From Streptomyces canus (GTDB taxonomy: Bacteria > Actinomycetota > Actinomycetes > Streptomycetales > Streptomycetaceae): 64,000 bases of DNA. A program made the translations under genes and the position numbers. Below, piece after piece: positions 48,453-57,104 of this stretch. Every line of letters starts with the position of its first letter. The first letter of the stretch is position 1. Where the stretch lies: positions 9,052,001 through 9,116,000 of the forward strand of contig NZ_JAUSWW010000001.1 in NCBI RefSeq assembly GCF_030815415.1. Direction: 5' to 3'. The notes below the pieces were generated by a model. The model was not told the DNA's origin. It searched no databases and was given only the letters and a program-made list of their open reading frames with translations.

Positions 48453-50801
48453 ATGTCCGTCGACCCCCGCCACCCGCCCGGCGCACTCACGGACGAGGAA
48501 CTGACCTCCCTGGACGCCCACTGGCGCGCCGCCAACTACCTCGCCGTCGGCCAGATCTACCTGATGGCGAACCCCCTGCTGACCGAGCCCCTGCGCCCCG
48601 AGCACATCAAGCCACGGCTGCTCGGCCACTGGGGCACCTCACCCGGGCTGAACCTCGTCCACACCCACCTCAACCGCGCCGTCAAGGCCCGCGACCTGGA
48701 CGCCCTGTGCATCTGGGGCCCTGGTCACGGCGGCCCCGCCGTGCTCGCCAACGCCTGGCTGGAGGGCTCGTACAGCGAGACCTATCCGGACATCACGCGG
48801 GACACGCAGGGCATGACCCGCCTCTTCAAACAGTTCTCGTTCCCCGGCGGTGTGCCGAGCCATGTCGCCCCCGAGACCCCCGGCTCCATCCACGAGGGCG
48901 GTGAGCTCGGCTACTCCCTCTCGCACGCCTACGGAGCCGCGCTCGACAACCCCGGTCTGGTGGTCGCCTGCGTCATCGGCGACGGTGAGGCCGAGACGGG
49001 CCCGCTGGCCGCGTCCTGGCACTCCAACAAGTTCCTCGACCCCGAACACGACGGTGCCGTCCTGCCGATTCTCCACCTCAACGGCTACAAGATCGCCAAC
49101 CCGACGGTGCTGGCCCGTATCCCCGAGGACGAACTCGACGCCCTCCTGCGGGGATACGGCCACGAACCCCTCCACGTCACCGGCGACGACCCGGCCACCG
49201 TCCACCGCGCCATGGCCCACGCCCTGGACACCGCGCTCGACCGCATCGCCGAGCGCGGCCGGCCACCGATGATCGTGCTGCGCACCCCCAAGGGCTGGAC
49301 CGGCCCCGCCGAGGTCGACGGCCTCCCGGTGGAAGGCACATGGCGCGCCCACCAAGTCCCCCTCGCCGCCGTCCGCGACAACCCCGACCACCTGCGGCAG
49401 CTGGAGCAGTGGCTGCGCTCGTACCGCCCCGAGGACCTGTTCGACGAGAACGGCGGCCCGAAGCCTCACGTCCTGGCCTGCGTCCCCGAAGGAAAGCGCC
49501 GACTCGGCGCCACCCCCCACGCCAACGGCGGCCTGCTCCTTCGCTCCCTGCCCCTGCCGCCCCTCGAACGGTTCGCCGTCCCCGTCGACAAACCCGGCGC
49601 CACCCTCCACGAACCCACCCGCATCCTGGGCGAGTTGCTCGAGGACGTCATGCGCGCCACCGCCGACCGGCGGGACTTCCGCATCGTCGGCCCCGACGAG
49701 ACCGAGTCCAACCGCCTCCAAGCCGTCTACGCCGCCACCGGCAAGGCCTGGCAGGCCGCCATCCTGGACGTCGACGAACACCTCGACCGGCACGGCCGGG
49801 TGATGGAGATCCTCTCCGAACACACCTGCCAGGGCTGGCTGGAGGGCTACCTCCTCACGGGCCGGCACGGACTCTTCTCCTGCTACGAAGCCTTCGCCCA
49901 CATCGTCGACTCGATGGTCAACCAGCACATCAAATGGCTGCGGGTCACCCGCCGACTGCCCTGGCGCGCCCCCATCGCCTCCCTCAACTACCTGCTGACC
50001 TCGCACGTCTGGCGCCAGGACCACAACGGCTTCTCCCACCAGGACCCCGGCTTCGTCGACCACATCCTCAACAAGAGCCCCGAAGTCGTACGGGTGTACT
50101 TCCCGCCGGACGCCAACACCCTGCTGTCGGTGGCGGATCACGCGCTGCGCAGCCGCGACTACGTCAATGTGATCGTCGCCGGGAAACAGCCCAGTTACGA
50201 CTGGCTGTCGATGGAGCAGGCCAAGGCGCACTGCGCCCGCGGCGCCGGGATCTGGGAGTGGGCCGGTACCGAGGACAGCACCCGGGATCCGGACGTCGTC
50301 CTGGCCTGCGCGGGCGACGTGCCGACCCTGGAGGTGCTGGCCGCCGCCCAGTTGCTCCGCCGCCACCTGCCACGGCTCGCCGTACGCGTTGTCAACGTCG
50401 TGGACATCGCACGGCTCATGCCGAGCGACGAACACCCGCACGGGATGAGCGACTACGAGTACGACGGCCTGTTCACCACCGACCGGCCGGTGATCTTCGC
50501 GTACCACGGCTATCCCTGGCTCATCCACCGGCTGGCGTACCGCCGCGACGGCCACCCGCATCTCCATGTCCGCGGCTACAAGGAGATCGGCACCACGACC
50601 ACGCCCTTCGACATGGTCGTGCGCAACGACCTCGACCGCTACCGGCTGGTCATGGACGTCATCGACCGCGTCCCCGGCCTCGCCGTGCGCGCCGCTCCCG
50701 TACGACAGCGGATGGAGGACGCGCGCCTGCGCCACCACGCATGGATCCGCGAACACGGCACGGATCTGCCGGAGGTGGCGGACTGGAGCTGGGACGGATG
50801 A
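48453..50801 (+). CDS. xfp: xylulose-5-phosphate/fructose-6-phosphate phosphoketolase
   Basis: A 782-residue thiamine-diphosphate enzyme that splits xylulose 5-phosphate or fructose 6-phosphate with phosphate to acetyl phosphate and a shorter sugar phosphate. Signatures: LLGHWGTSPGLNLVHTHLNR, ALCIWGPGHGGPAVLANAWL, TPGSIHEGGELGYSLSHAYG, the ThDP/Mg site VIGDGEAETGPLAASWHSNK, LPILHLNGYKIANPTVLARI, and VWRQDHNGFSHQDPGFVDHI in the Pyr domain. Length is standard (about 790). ATG at 48453 has GAAGGGAA upstream. It gives a bypass from sugars to acetyl units. The flanking genes do not form an obvious pathway with it. Confidence 0.96.
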   Translation: MSVDPRHPPGALTDEELTSLDAHWRAANYLAVGQIYLMANPLLTEPLRPEHIKPRLLGHWGTSPGLNLVHTHLNRAVKARDLDALCIWGPGHGGPAVLANAWLEGSYSETYPDITRDTQGMTRLFKQFSFPGGVPSHVAPETPGSIHEGGELGYSLSHAYGAALDNPGLVVACVIGDGEAETGPLAASWHSNKFLDPEHDGAVLPILHLNGYKIANPTVLARIPEDELDALLRGYGHEPLHVTGDDPATVHRAMAHALDTALDRIAERGRPPMIVLRTPKGWTGPAEVDGLPVEGTWRAHQVPLAAVRDNPDHLRQLEQWLRSYRPEDLFDENGGPKPHVLACVPEGKRRLGATPHANGGLLLRSLPLPPLERFAVPVDKPGATLHEPTRILGELLEDVMRATADRRDFRIVGPDETESNRLQAVYAATGKAWQAAILDVDEHLDRHGRVMEILSEHTCQGWLEGYLLTGRHGLFSCYEAFAHIVDSMVNQHIKWLRVTRRLPWRAPIASLNYLLTSHVWRQDHNGFSHQDPGFVDHILNKSPEVVRVYFPPDANTLLSVADHALRSRDYVNVIVAGKQPSYDWLSMEQAKAHCARGAGIWEWAGTEDSTRDPDVVLACAGDVPTLEVLAAAQLLRRHLPRLAVRVVNVVDIARLMPSDEHPHGMSDYEYDGLFTTDRPVIFAYHGYPWLIHRLAYRRDGHPHLHVRGYKEIGTTTTPFDMVVRNDLDRYRLVMDVIDRVPGLAVRAAPVRQRMEDARLRHHAWIREHGTDLPEVADWSWDG

Positions 50802-50858
50802 TTCATATGTCCGTAAAGGGATCGCGTCCCTCGGCGGTCCCTGTGTGACACTCCGCTG

Positions 50859-51752
50859 ATGACCTCCGAAACGATCACCGCGGATGCCGCGGGCACCTGG
50901 AAACTGGGCGACCTGAGCGTCAACCGCCTCGGCCTCGGCGCGATGCGGCTGACGGGCAGCGCCGCCTTCCACCACGGGACGCCGAGCGACCGGCAGCGCT
51001 CGATCGCCGTACTGCGCAAGGCGGTCGAGCTCGGCGTCGACCACATCGACACGGCGGCCTTCTACTTCTCGTCCCTGCGTTCCGCCAACGAACTGATCAA
51101 CACCGCGCTGGCCCCGTACTCGGACGACCTGGTCATCGCCGCCAAGGTCGGCCCCTTCCGCGACTACACGGGGGAGTGGGGCACCTCGGCCCGCCCCGAG
51201 GACCTCCGCGGCCATGTCGAGGAGAACCTGCGCCAGCTGGGCCGGGACCACCTGGACCTGGTGTACCTGCGGCGCATGGAACAGGACTCGATCGCCGAGC
51301 ACTTCGGAGCACTGGCCGAACTGCGCGAGGCCGGACTGGTCCGCCACCTGGGCATCTCGTCCGTCAAACCCCGCCACCTCGCCGAGGCACAGGCCATCGC
51401 CCCCGTGGTGAGCGTCCAGAACCGCTACGCCCTGGACCACCCCGACGAACTGCTGCGCATCTGCGGCGAGCAGGGCATCGCGTACGTCCCGTTCTACGCG
51501 GTGGCCGGCACGGTGGGCGAACAGGGCGCGACCACGAACCACGACGACGAGGTGCTCTCCATCGCCCGGGCGCACGGTGCGAGCCCCGCGCAGGTCCGTA
51601 TCGCCTGGACTCTGCACCAGGGCCCGCACGTGCTGGCCATTCCCGGCACCGGCAACCCCGACCACCTCGTCGACAACGTGGCCGCCGGTGCGATCCGGCT
51701 GACCGACGACGAGCTGACCCGCCTCGACTCGTCGCACACCAAGGCAGGTTGA
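50859..51752 (+). CDS. aldo/keto reductase
   Basis: A 297-residue TIM-barrel NADPH-dependent oxidoreductase. Motifs: LSVNRLGLGAMRLTGSAAF, GVDHIDTAAFYFSSLRSANE (Asp and Tyr of the catalytic tetrad), LVIAAKVGPFRDY (Lys), and DHLDLVYLRRMEQDSIAEHF, where the usual catalytic His is replaced by Arg as in one large AKR subgroup. The coenzyme end is HGASPAQVRIAWTLHQGPHV and IPGTGNPDHLVDNVAAGAI. It reduces aldehydes or ketones; substrate unknown. It starts 57 bases after the phosphoketolase stop and may be cotranscribed. Confidence 0.9.
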   Translation: MTSETITADAAGTWKLGDLSVNRLGLGAMRLTGSAAFHHGTPSDRQRSIAVLRKAVELGVDHIDTAAFYFSSLRSANELINTALAPYSDDLVIAAKVGPFRDYTGEWGTSARPEDLRGHVEENLRQLGRDHLDLVYLRRMEQDSIAEHFGALAELREAGLVRHLGISSVKPRHLAEAQAIAPVVSVQNRYALDHPDELLRICGEQGIAYVPFYAVAGTVGEQGATTNHDDEVLSIARAHGASPAQVRIAWTLHQGPHVLAIPGTGNPDHLVDNVAAGAIRLTDDELTRLDSSHTKAG

Positions 51753-51769
51753 TCAGCCGGCGTCACCGA

Positions 51770-52261
51770 TCACGGGGTGGTGGCCGGACCGGGGGGCGGG
51801 TCCTGGACGACCCACTCCCCGTCCCGCATGATGTGCCGTTTCGGCAGCTCCCGCACCTCGTGCCAGGCCTGCACCGCGTACGGCCGCACCTCGAAGAAGG
51901 CGTACGACGGGTTGTCCTCCCGCGGATCCCAGCCGTGCTTGGCGAGGAACGCGGCCGCCGCCGCGGGCGGCACCTCCTGGAGGGTGTGGGTCTGCACGGA
52001 ACCGTCCACCAGGACCACGTCCCGGGTGTCCGCGAGCGCCAGCCGCGCCCGGCGGCCGTTCCGCAGATTGCGGCCGGTCGGGTTCGTCAGGCGCGTCGCC
52101 AGCCATACGGCCCCGGCGTGCCAGACGAACCAGAGCGGGACCATGCACGGGAGCCCGTCGTCGTCCGCCGAGGCGACCCAGATGTCGCTCTCCCGGTCGA
52201 GTCGGTCCAGGACGTGTCGCTTGCGCTCTTCGGCATCGCGCGGAGGCTCGTCGATCTTCAT
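51770..52261 (-). CDS. pyridoxamine 5'-phosphate oxidase-fold flavin/F420-binding protein
   Basis: A 163-residue split-barrel protein: LDRLDRESDIWVASADDDGL, PCMVPLWFVWHAGAVWLATR, LTNPTGRNLRNGRRARLALA, DTRDVVLVDGSVQTHTLQEV, AFFEVRPYAVQAWHEVRELP. Such proteins bind FMN, haem or F420 and reduce varied substrates; this size and pattern fit a PPOX-class protein rather than PdxH, since the pyridoxal-binding residues are not apparent. It is convergent with the aldo/keto reductase gene, 18 bases apart. Confidence 0.82.
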   Translation of the reverse strand: MKIDEPPRDAEERKRHVLDRLDRESDIWVASADDDGLPCMVPLWFVWHAGAVWLATRLTNPTGRNLRNGRRARLALADTRDVVLVDGSVQTHTLQEVPPAAAAAFLAKHGWDPREDNPSYAFFEVRPYAVQAWHEVRELPKRHIMRDGEWVVQDPPPGPATTP

Positions 52262-52435
52262 GAACCGGACGGTAGTGAATCGGCGGGCGACCCCGCCTCG
52301 GTCCAGGGGCCCGCTCCGGCTCGGGCGTGCGTCCTAGGCCCGGGCGAGGCGGAGACCGGCGGTCCGGGTGCGACTGGCGTCCGCGACGTTTTACGTATAA
52401 CCTCTTCCGCTAACCCCGCCCTCCGAAAGGCCCCG

Positions 52436-52831
52436 ATGAGACGCGTCGCCCTGGTCACCCTCGTCGTCGACGACTACGACGAGGCGATCCGCTTCTACAC
52501 CGAGGCCCTCGGCTTCCGGCTCGCCGAGGACGCCCCGCGCCCCGACGGCTCCCGCTGGGTCGTCGTGGAGCCGGGGTCCGGACAGGCCGGGGGCACGGGC
52601 CTGCTCCTCGCCCGCGCCAAGAGCGAGGCCCAGCGCGGCCGGGTCGGCGACCAGACCGGCGGACGCGTCGGCTTCTTCCTGCACACCGACGACTTCGCCC
52701 GTGACCACGCCCGGATGACCGCCGCCGGCGTGACCTTCCTGGAGGAGCCGCGCCACGAGCCCTACGGCTCGGTCGCCGTCTTCCAGGACCTGTACGGCAA
52801 CCGCTGGGACCTGCTCCAGCCCGCCGACTGA
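52436..52831 (+). CDS. VOC-family (glyoxalase/dioxygenase-fold) protein
   Basis: A 131-residue vicinal-oxygen-chelate protein: MRRVALVTLVVDDYDEAIRF, YTEALGFRLAEDAPRPDGSR, WVVVEPGSGQAGGTGLLLAR, VGFFLHTDDFARDHARMTAA, RHEPYGSVAVFQDLYGNRWD. Candidate metal ligands are His in FLHTDD and Glu in EEPRHEPYG/VFQDLYG, but the full set is not certain. Roles range from glyoxalase to antibiotic-binding proteins. ATG at 52436 has CCGAAAGG upstream. The adenosine deaminase gene follows 66 bases later. Confidence 0.88.
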   Translation: MRRVALVTLVVDDYDEAIRFYTEALGFRLAEDAPRPDGSRWVVVEPGSGQAGGTGLLLARAKSEAQRGRVGDQTGGRVGFFLHTDDFARDHARMTAAGVTFLEEPRHEPYGSVAVFQDLYGNRWDLLQPAD

Positions 52832-52897
52832 AGACCGCACCGCATCTGTCGCACCGCCCGAACACCGCCCCGCCGCACTGCCAAGGAAAGATCCACC

Positions 52898-53971
52898 ATG
52901 ACTGCTACGCGCGTAGACTCCGACGCCATCCGCCGGCTGCCCAAGGCCGTGCTGCACGACCACCTCGACGGCGGCCTGCGCCCTGCCACCGTGGTGGAAC
53001 TCGCGGACGCGGTCGGCCACACCCTGCCCACCACCGACCCGGACGAGCTGGCCGCCTGGTACTACGACGCCGCGAACTCCGGCGACCTGGTGCGTTACAT
53101 AGCCACCTTCGAGCACACCCTCGCCGTGATGCAGACCCGCGAGGGCCTGCTGCGCACCGCCGAGGAGTACGTCCTCGACCTGGCCGCGGACGGTGTCGTG
53201 TACGGCGAGGTGCGTTACGCCCCCGAGCTGAACACCCAGGGCGGGCTCGCCATGAGCGAGGTCGTGGAGACCGTTCAGGAGGGGCTCGCGGCCGGTATGG
53301 CCAAGGCGGCCGCCGCCGGCACCCCGGTCCGGGTCGGCACCCTGCTGTGCGGCATGCGGATGTTCGACCGTGTCCGCGAGGCGGCCGACCTGGCCGTCGC
53401 CTTCCGCGACGCGGGTGTCGTCGGCTTCGACATCGCCGGCGCCGAGGACGGCTTCCCGCCCGCCGACCACCTCGCCGCCTTCGAGCACCTGCGCCGCGAG
53501 AACGTCCCGTTCACCATCCACGCCGGCGAGGCCCACGGCCTGCCCAGCATCCACCAGGCCCTCCAGGTCTGCGGCGCCCAGCGCATCGGCCACGGCGTCC
53601 GTATCACCGACGACATCCCCGACCTCGCGGACGGCAAGCTCGGCCGTCTCGCGGGCTGGGTGCGCGACCGTCGTATCGCCCTGGAGATGTGCCCCACCTC
53701 CAACCTCCAGACCGGTGCCGCCACCTCGATCGCCGAGCACCCGATCACGGCCCTGAAGGACCTCGGCTTCCGCGTCACCCTGAACACCGACAACCGTCTG
53801 GTGTCCGGCACGACGATGACCCGCGAGATGTCCCTGCTGGTCGAGGAGGCGGGCTGGAGTGTCGAGGACCTGCGCACGGTCACGGTGAACGCCCTCAAGA
53901 GCGCGTTCATCCCGTTCGACGAGCGCAAGGCCCTCATCGACGACGTCGTCCTGCCGGGCTACGCGCTCTGA
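52898..53971 (+). CDS. add: adenosine deaminase
   Basis: A 357-residue TIM-barrel zinc hydrolase converting adenosine to inosine in purine salvage. Zinc and catalytic motifs: PKAVLHDHLDGGLRPATVVE (HDH), FTIHAGEAHGLPSIHQAL (His and the catalytic Glu in HAGE), RIGHGVRITDD (His), and FRVTLNTDNRLVSGTTMTRE, where the zinc Asp is in NTD. Length and order match bacterial Add. AAGGAAAG lies upstream of the ATG. Its 3' end overlaps the convergent DinB-fold gene by 13 bases. Confidence 0.96.
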   Translation: MTATRVDSDAIRRLPKAVLHDHLDGGLRPATVVELADAVGHTLPTTDPDELAAWYYDAANSGDLVRYIATFEHTLAVMQTREGLLRTAEEYVLDLAADGVVYGEVRYAPELNTQGGLAMSEVVETVQEGLAAGMAKAAAAGTPVRVGTLLCGMRMFDRVREAADLAVAFRDAGVVGFDIAGAEDGFPPADHLAAFEHLRRENVPFTIHAGEAHGLPSIHQALQVCGAQRIGHGVRITDDIPDLADGKLGRLAGWVRDRRIALEMCPTSNLQTGAATSIAEHPITALKDLGFRVTLNTDNRLVSGTTMTREMSLLVEEAGWSVEDLRTVTVNALKSAFIPFDERKALIDDVVLPGYAL

Positions 53972-54468
53972 CGCAGTCCCCGGAGGTAGGCGGCCTGTCC
54001 GACGTGCTGCAGATCGTCGGACAGGACGCTGACCAGCCGGACGCCCAGGGTGACCGGCGGATCCCAGTTCTCGTCCACGACGCGTTCCAGGTCCTTGGCT
54101 GCCAGCTCACGCAGGACGCCGAGGCTCTGCGCGTGGACGGCGTCGTAGTAACCGGTCAGCAGCTCCGCCGAGTCGACCCGCACCTTGGCCACCTTCGCGG
54201 CGCTGTGGCCGTACCCGGTGTCGCGGGTCGGCAGATCGAGGGCGAAGCGCTTCTCCCAGTCCTGGGTCAGCCAGACCTGGTCGAGCCCGAAGGCGTCGGC
54301 CATGTGGTCGTCCTGGACGCGGGTGAGATGCCAGATCAGCCAGGAGATGGAGTTGGCGCCGGGCGCGGGCTGGTGGTTGAGGTCGTCGGGGCCGAGCCCT
54401 TCGACGGCGGCATGGACTTCTTCTTGGATGCGGCTGTAGCCGTCGATGAGGATGTCCTTCGCATGCAT
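53959..54468 (-). CDS. DinB-fold protein (mycothiol-dependent-enzyme-like, DUF664)
   Basis: A 169-residue four-helix-bundle protein: MHAKDILIDGYSRIQEEVHA, LGPDDLNHQPAPGANSISWL, IWHLTRVQDDHMADAFGLDQ, HAQSLGVLRELAAKDLERVV and SDDLQHVGQAAYLRGL. The His in IWHLTRVQDDH and in QHVGQAAYLRG are the three-His metal site of DinB proteins, which in actinobacteria often use mycothiol for detoxification. ATG at 54468 is preferred over one six codons upstream. Possibly cotranscribed after no clear partner; the carotenoid oxygenase gene ends 27 bases before its start. Confidence 0.86.
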   Translation of the reverse strand: MHAKDILIDGYSRIQEEVHAAVEGLGPDDLNHQPAPGANSISWLIWHLTRVQDDHMADAFGLDQVWLTQDWEKRFALDLPTRDTGYGHSAAKVAKVRVDSAELLTGYYDAVHAQSLGVLRELAAKDLERVVDENWDPPVTLGVRLVSVLSDDLQHVGQAAYLRGLRQSA

Positions 54469-54495
54469 ACGTCCACCATCGCGCACCCGGGCGCC

Positions 54496-55995
54496 TCATG
54501 CGTCCGGAATCCAGCTCCCGTGGAACCCCAGCGGCACCCGGCCCGGCAGCTGGATCCGGGCGACCGGCTCGCCGGTGAAGTCCTGTGCGGCGAGGATCAG
54601 CAGGTCGGAGGCTCCGCGGTCGGGATTGTGGACGTAGGCGATCGCGTACCCGTCGTCCTCGGCCGCACTGTGTTCGCGCGGGACGAACACGGCCTCGCTC
54701 GCGGCCGCTCCGCGCGGCAGCCGGTGGACCTGGGTCGTGCCGCGCAACAGGTCCTGCTTGATGAGCGCGTTGCTGAACGCCCGGTCGGGCGGGTTGCCGT
54801 CCACCGCCATGTAGGCCACCGCCATCTCCGCGGACGCCGCCGAGTAGCCGTAGCGGTGCCTGCGGGAGACCAACGCCTCGTTCACGCGCGGGAATTCCTG
54901 CGGGCGGTCGTCGAGAGTACGGGTCCGCACCCGGCCGTGGCGCAGGTCGATCGTCCAGCGGTCGAGCCTGGGGGTGCCCGCGTTGTAGGGGCCGCCCGAG
55001 CCGTTGCCGGCGACGAGGAAGGGGGCGTCGAAGTTGGTCGTGTCGATGACGATGTCCGTGCCCTCCTCGTAGGCGTTGAGGGTGTGCGAGTAGTAGACCG
55101 GGTCGACCTCGAACCAGCGGACCGCACCGCCCTTGCGCGGCAGTACTCCGACCCGGGCCGGGTGCTCGTCGTTCCAGACGTACGGGACGATGTCTCCGCG
55201 CTCGGCTGCCGCGGGGTCGAAGGTGACCGGCATGTCGAGGATGATCACGTAGTGCTCGGTGAGCGCGAAGTCGTGGATCATCGGCGCGTCCGCCACCGGG
55301 ATCCTGGTGGTGCGTGCGACGCGGCCCGTCGGGCCGACCACCAGGTGCCGGACATGGTCCCAGGTCGGGTAGTAGGCGATGGCGTGCAGTTCACCGGCGT
55401 GGACGTCGAACTTGGTGTGCGCGGTGAGCGGGCCCTTCAGGGTGCCCCGGAAGTCGTAGGTGCCCACGGTGTTGAGCTCGTCGTCGAGTTCGTACGGCAG
55501 CGGCCCGCTCTCCTGGAGCGTGAGGATCCGCCCCCGGTAGGGGATCACATGGGTGTTGCACGGGAAGTCGTCCGGCGGCACCGGACGCGGGTAGGGCTCG
55601 CCCAGCTTCTTCGCCACCTGGGAGGAGCGCACCCAGCGGTTGCGGTACCACTCGGCGCGGCCGTCGCGCAGCCGGACACCGTGCACCATGCCGTCGCCCA
55701 GCATCCAGTGATGCGCGCGCGGGTCCTCCAGACCCAGGACGTTGGGGCCGTTGCGCAGATAACGGCCGTTCAGGTCGCAGGGGATGCGACCGGTGACCGG
55801 CAGGTCGAAGGCCGTCAGTTCCTCCGTGACGGGCTCGAACGCGCCCTCCAGGAAGGGGAAGCGCCGCGCGGTGGACGCCTGGGGAGCCGCGGCGGCCGCA
55901 CGCGGTCCCGCCCCCGCGCCCGTGCCCACCAGTCCGCCCGCCGCCGCGATCGCCGCCGCGCCGCGCAGTACGTTCCGTCGTGTGTGATCCGTCAT
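54496..55995 (-). CDS. Tat-exported carotenoid oxygenase (RPE65/CCD family)
   Basis: A 499-residue iron enzyme that cleaves carotenoid-type double bonds with O2. The first 38 residues are a twin-arginine signal (HTRRNVLRGAAAIAAAGGLV). The seven-bladed propeller has the four conserved iron His: FPCNTHVIPYRGRILTLQES region, TAHTKFDVHAGELHAIAYYP, APMIHDFALTEHYVIILDMP, and the C-terminal VPLGFHGSW. LNGRYLRNGPN near the start is also typical. Export is unusual, since most such enzymes are cytosolic. No carotenoid biosynthesis gene occurs in the window, so the substrate may be external (lignin-like stilbenes are cleaved by related enzymes). Confidence 0.92.
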   Translation of the reverse strand: MTDHTRRNVLRGAAAIAAAGGLVGTGAGAGPRAAAAAPQASTARRFPFLEGAFEPVTEELTAFDLPVTGRIPCDLNGRYLRNGPNVLGLEDPRAHHWMLGDGMVHGVRLRDGRAEWYRNRWVRSSQVAKKLGEPYPRPVPPDDFPCNTHVIPYRGRILTLQESGPLPYELDDELNTVGTYDFRGTLKGPLTAHTKFDVHAGELHAIAYYPTWDHVRHLVVGPTGRVARTTRIPVADAPMIHDFALTEHYVIILDMPVTFDPAAAERGDIVPYVWNDEHPARVGVLPRKGGAVRWFEVDPVYYSHTLNAYEEGTDIVIDTTNFDAPFLVAGNGSGGPYNAGTPRLDRWTIDLRHGRVRTRTLDDRPQEFPRVNEALVSRRHRYGYSAASAEMAVAYMAVDGNPPDRAFSNALIKQDLLRGTTQVHRLPRGAAASEAVFVPREHSAAEDDGYAIAYVHNPDRGASDLLILAAQDFTGEPVARIQLPGRVPLGFHGSWIPDA

Positions 55996-56063
55996 TTCCC
56001 GTACTCCTGACCGCAGTTGCCGTGAGGGACGGTCACGAGTCTGCGGTGAGGGACGGGGCCGGG

Positions 56064-56981
56064 TCAGGAGGGGTGGGCCCCGTCCGGGGGTGTACCTACG
56101 CCCCCTGTTTCCAGCAGCTCCATCAGTGCCCGGGCCGCCGGGCTGGTGGCCTGCTCGGGCGGCAGCAGGGCGACCGTCTCGTACACGGTCTCCCCGGTGC
56201 CCTTCACGGGCAGCGCGGTCAGCGACGGGCGCTTGTGACGGAAGTGGCGCGGTACGACGGCGACGCCCAGGTTCTCGTCCACCAGGTCCAGGAGGCTGTG
56301 CACGTCGTTCACCTCCAGCGCGACCGCCCGCCGTACGCCCGCGGCGGCGAACGCGGCGTCGGTGGTGCGGCGCGGGCCCCAGTCCGGGTGGAAGTCGACG
56401 AAGACCTCGCCGCCCAGATCCTCCGGGGTCACGGCCGCGCCGGCGCGCGCGAGCCGGTGGTCGGGGTGGCACAGGACGGTCATCGGCTCCCCGGCCAGCG
56501 GGACGACCCGCAGCTGGTCGGTGTCCTCCTGCGCCGTCCGCACCGCGAAGGCCATGTCGAGACGCCCGGCCGCGACCTCCTCCGCGAGCGCGCCCGAGCC
56601 CGCCTGCCGCAGACAGATCTCCACATCCGGGTGCCGTCGCCGGAACGCGGCGAGCAGGCCGGCCACATGCACCCCGGCGATGCACTGCTCGGACCCGAGC
56701 GCGAGCATCCCGCGCAGCACCCCCTGCACCGCGGCGACCGCCTCATGGGCCGCCCGCACCTGCGCGAGGATGCGCTCGGCCTCACCCAGCAGCGCCCGGC
56801 CCGCGGGGGTGAGCGTCACCCGTCGGGTGGTCCGCACGAACAACGGCGTCTGCAGCTCCCGCTCCAGTGCCCGGATGGAGGCAGACAGACCCGACTGGGA
56901 CACCAGCAGTCGCTCGGCCGCCCGGGTGAAGTGCTGGTCCTCGGCGACCGCGACGAAGTGCTGGAGATGTCGGAGTTCCAT
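56064..56981 (-). CDS. LysR-family transcriptional regulator
   Basis: A 305-residue LysR protein with an N-terminal winged helix (MELRHLQHFVAVAEDQHFTR, AAERLLVSQSGLSASIRALE, RELQTPLFVRTTRRVTLTPA) and effector domain (LALGSEQCIAGVHVAGLLAA, CLRQAGSGALAEEVAAGRLD, VFVDFHPDWGPRRTTDAAFA). It is divergent from the aldo/keto reductase gene at 57105 with 123 bases between, and LysR proteins usually control the divergent gene. The intergenic DNA is AT-rich near 56990-57020. The effector is unknown. Confidence 0.92.
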   Translation of the reverse strand: MELRHLQHFVAVAEDQHFTRAAERLLVSQSGLSASIRALERELQTPLFVRTTRRVTLTPAGRALLGEAERILAQVRAAHEAVAAVQGVLRGMLALGSEQCIAGVHVAGLLAAFRRRHPDVEICLRQAGSGALAEEVAAGRLDMAFAVRTAQEDTDQLRVVPLAGEPMTVLCHPDHRLARAGAAVTPEDLGGEVFVDFHPDWGPRRTTDAAFAAAGVRRAVALEVNDVHSLLDLVDENLGVAVVPRHFRHKRPSLTALPVKGTGETVYETVALLPPEQATSPAARALMELLETGGVGTPPDGAHPS

Positions 56982-57104
56982 GACTGAGAAGCGTATCCGC
57001 TCAATTCCATCGGATTCTTCTGTTGGACCAATGCCCCCAGGTCGCGAAAGAGTGGACGACGGTTCTCAGGAAACCGAAACCGTGCCAACCCCTCTGGAGT
57101 CGCG

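Noticed and set aside
48639..51737. 1032-codon open frame on the minus strand
   Set aside because: Antisense to phosphoketolase and the aldo/keto reductase, both certain genes; composition is typical of a shadow frame.
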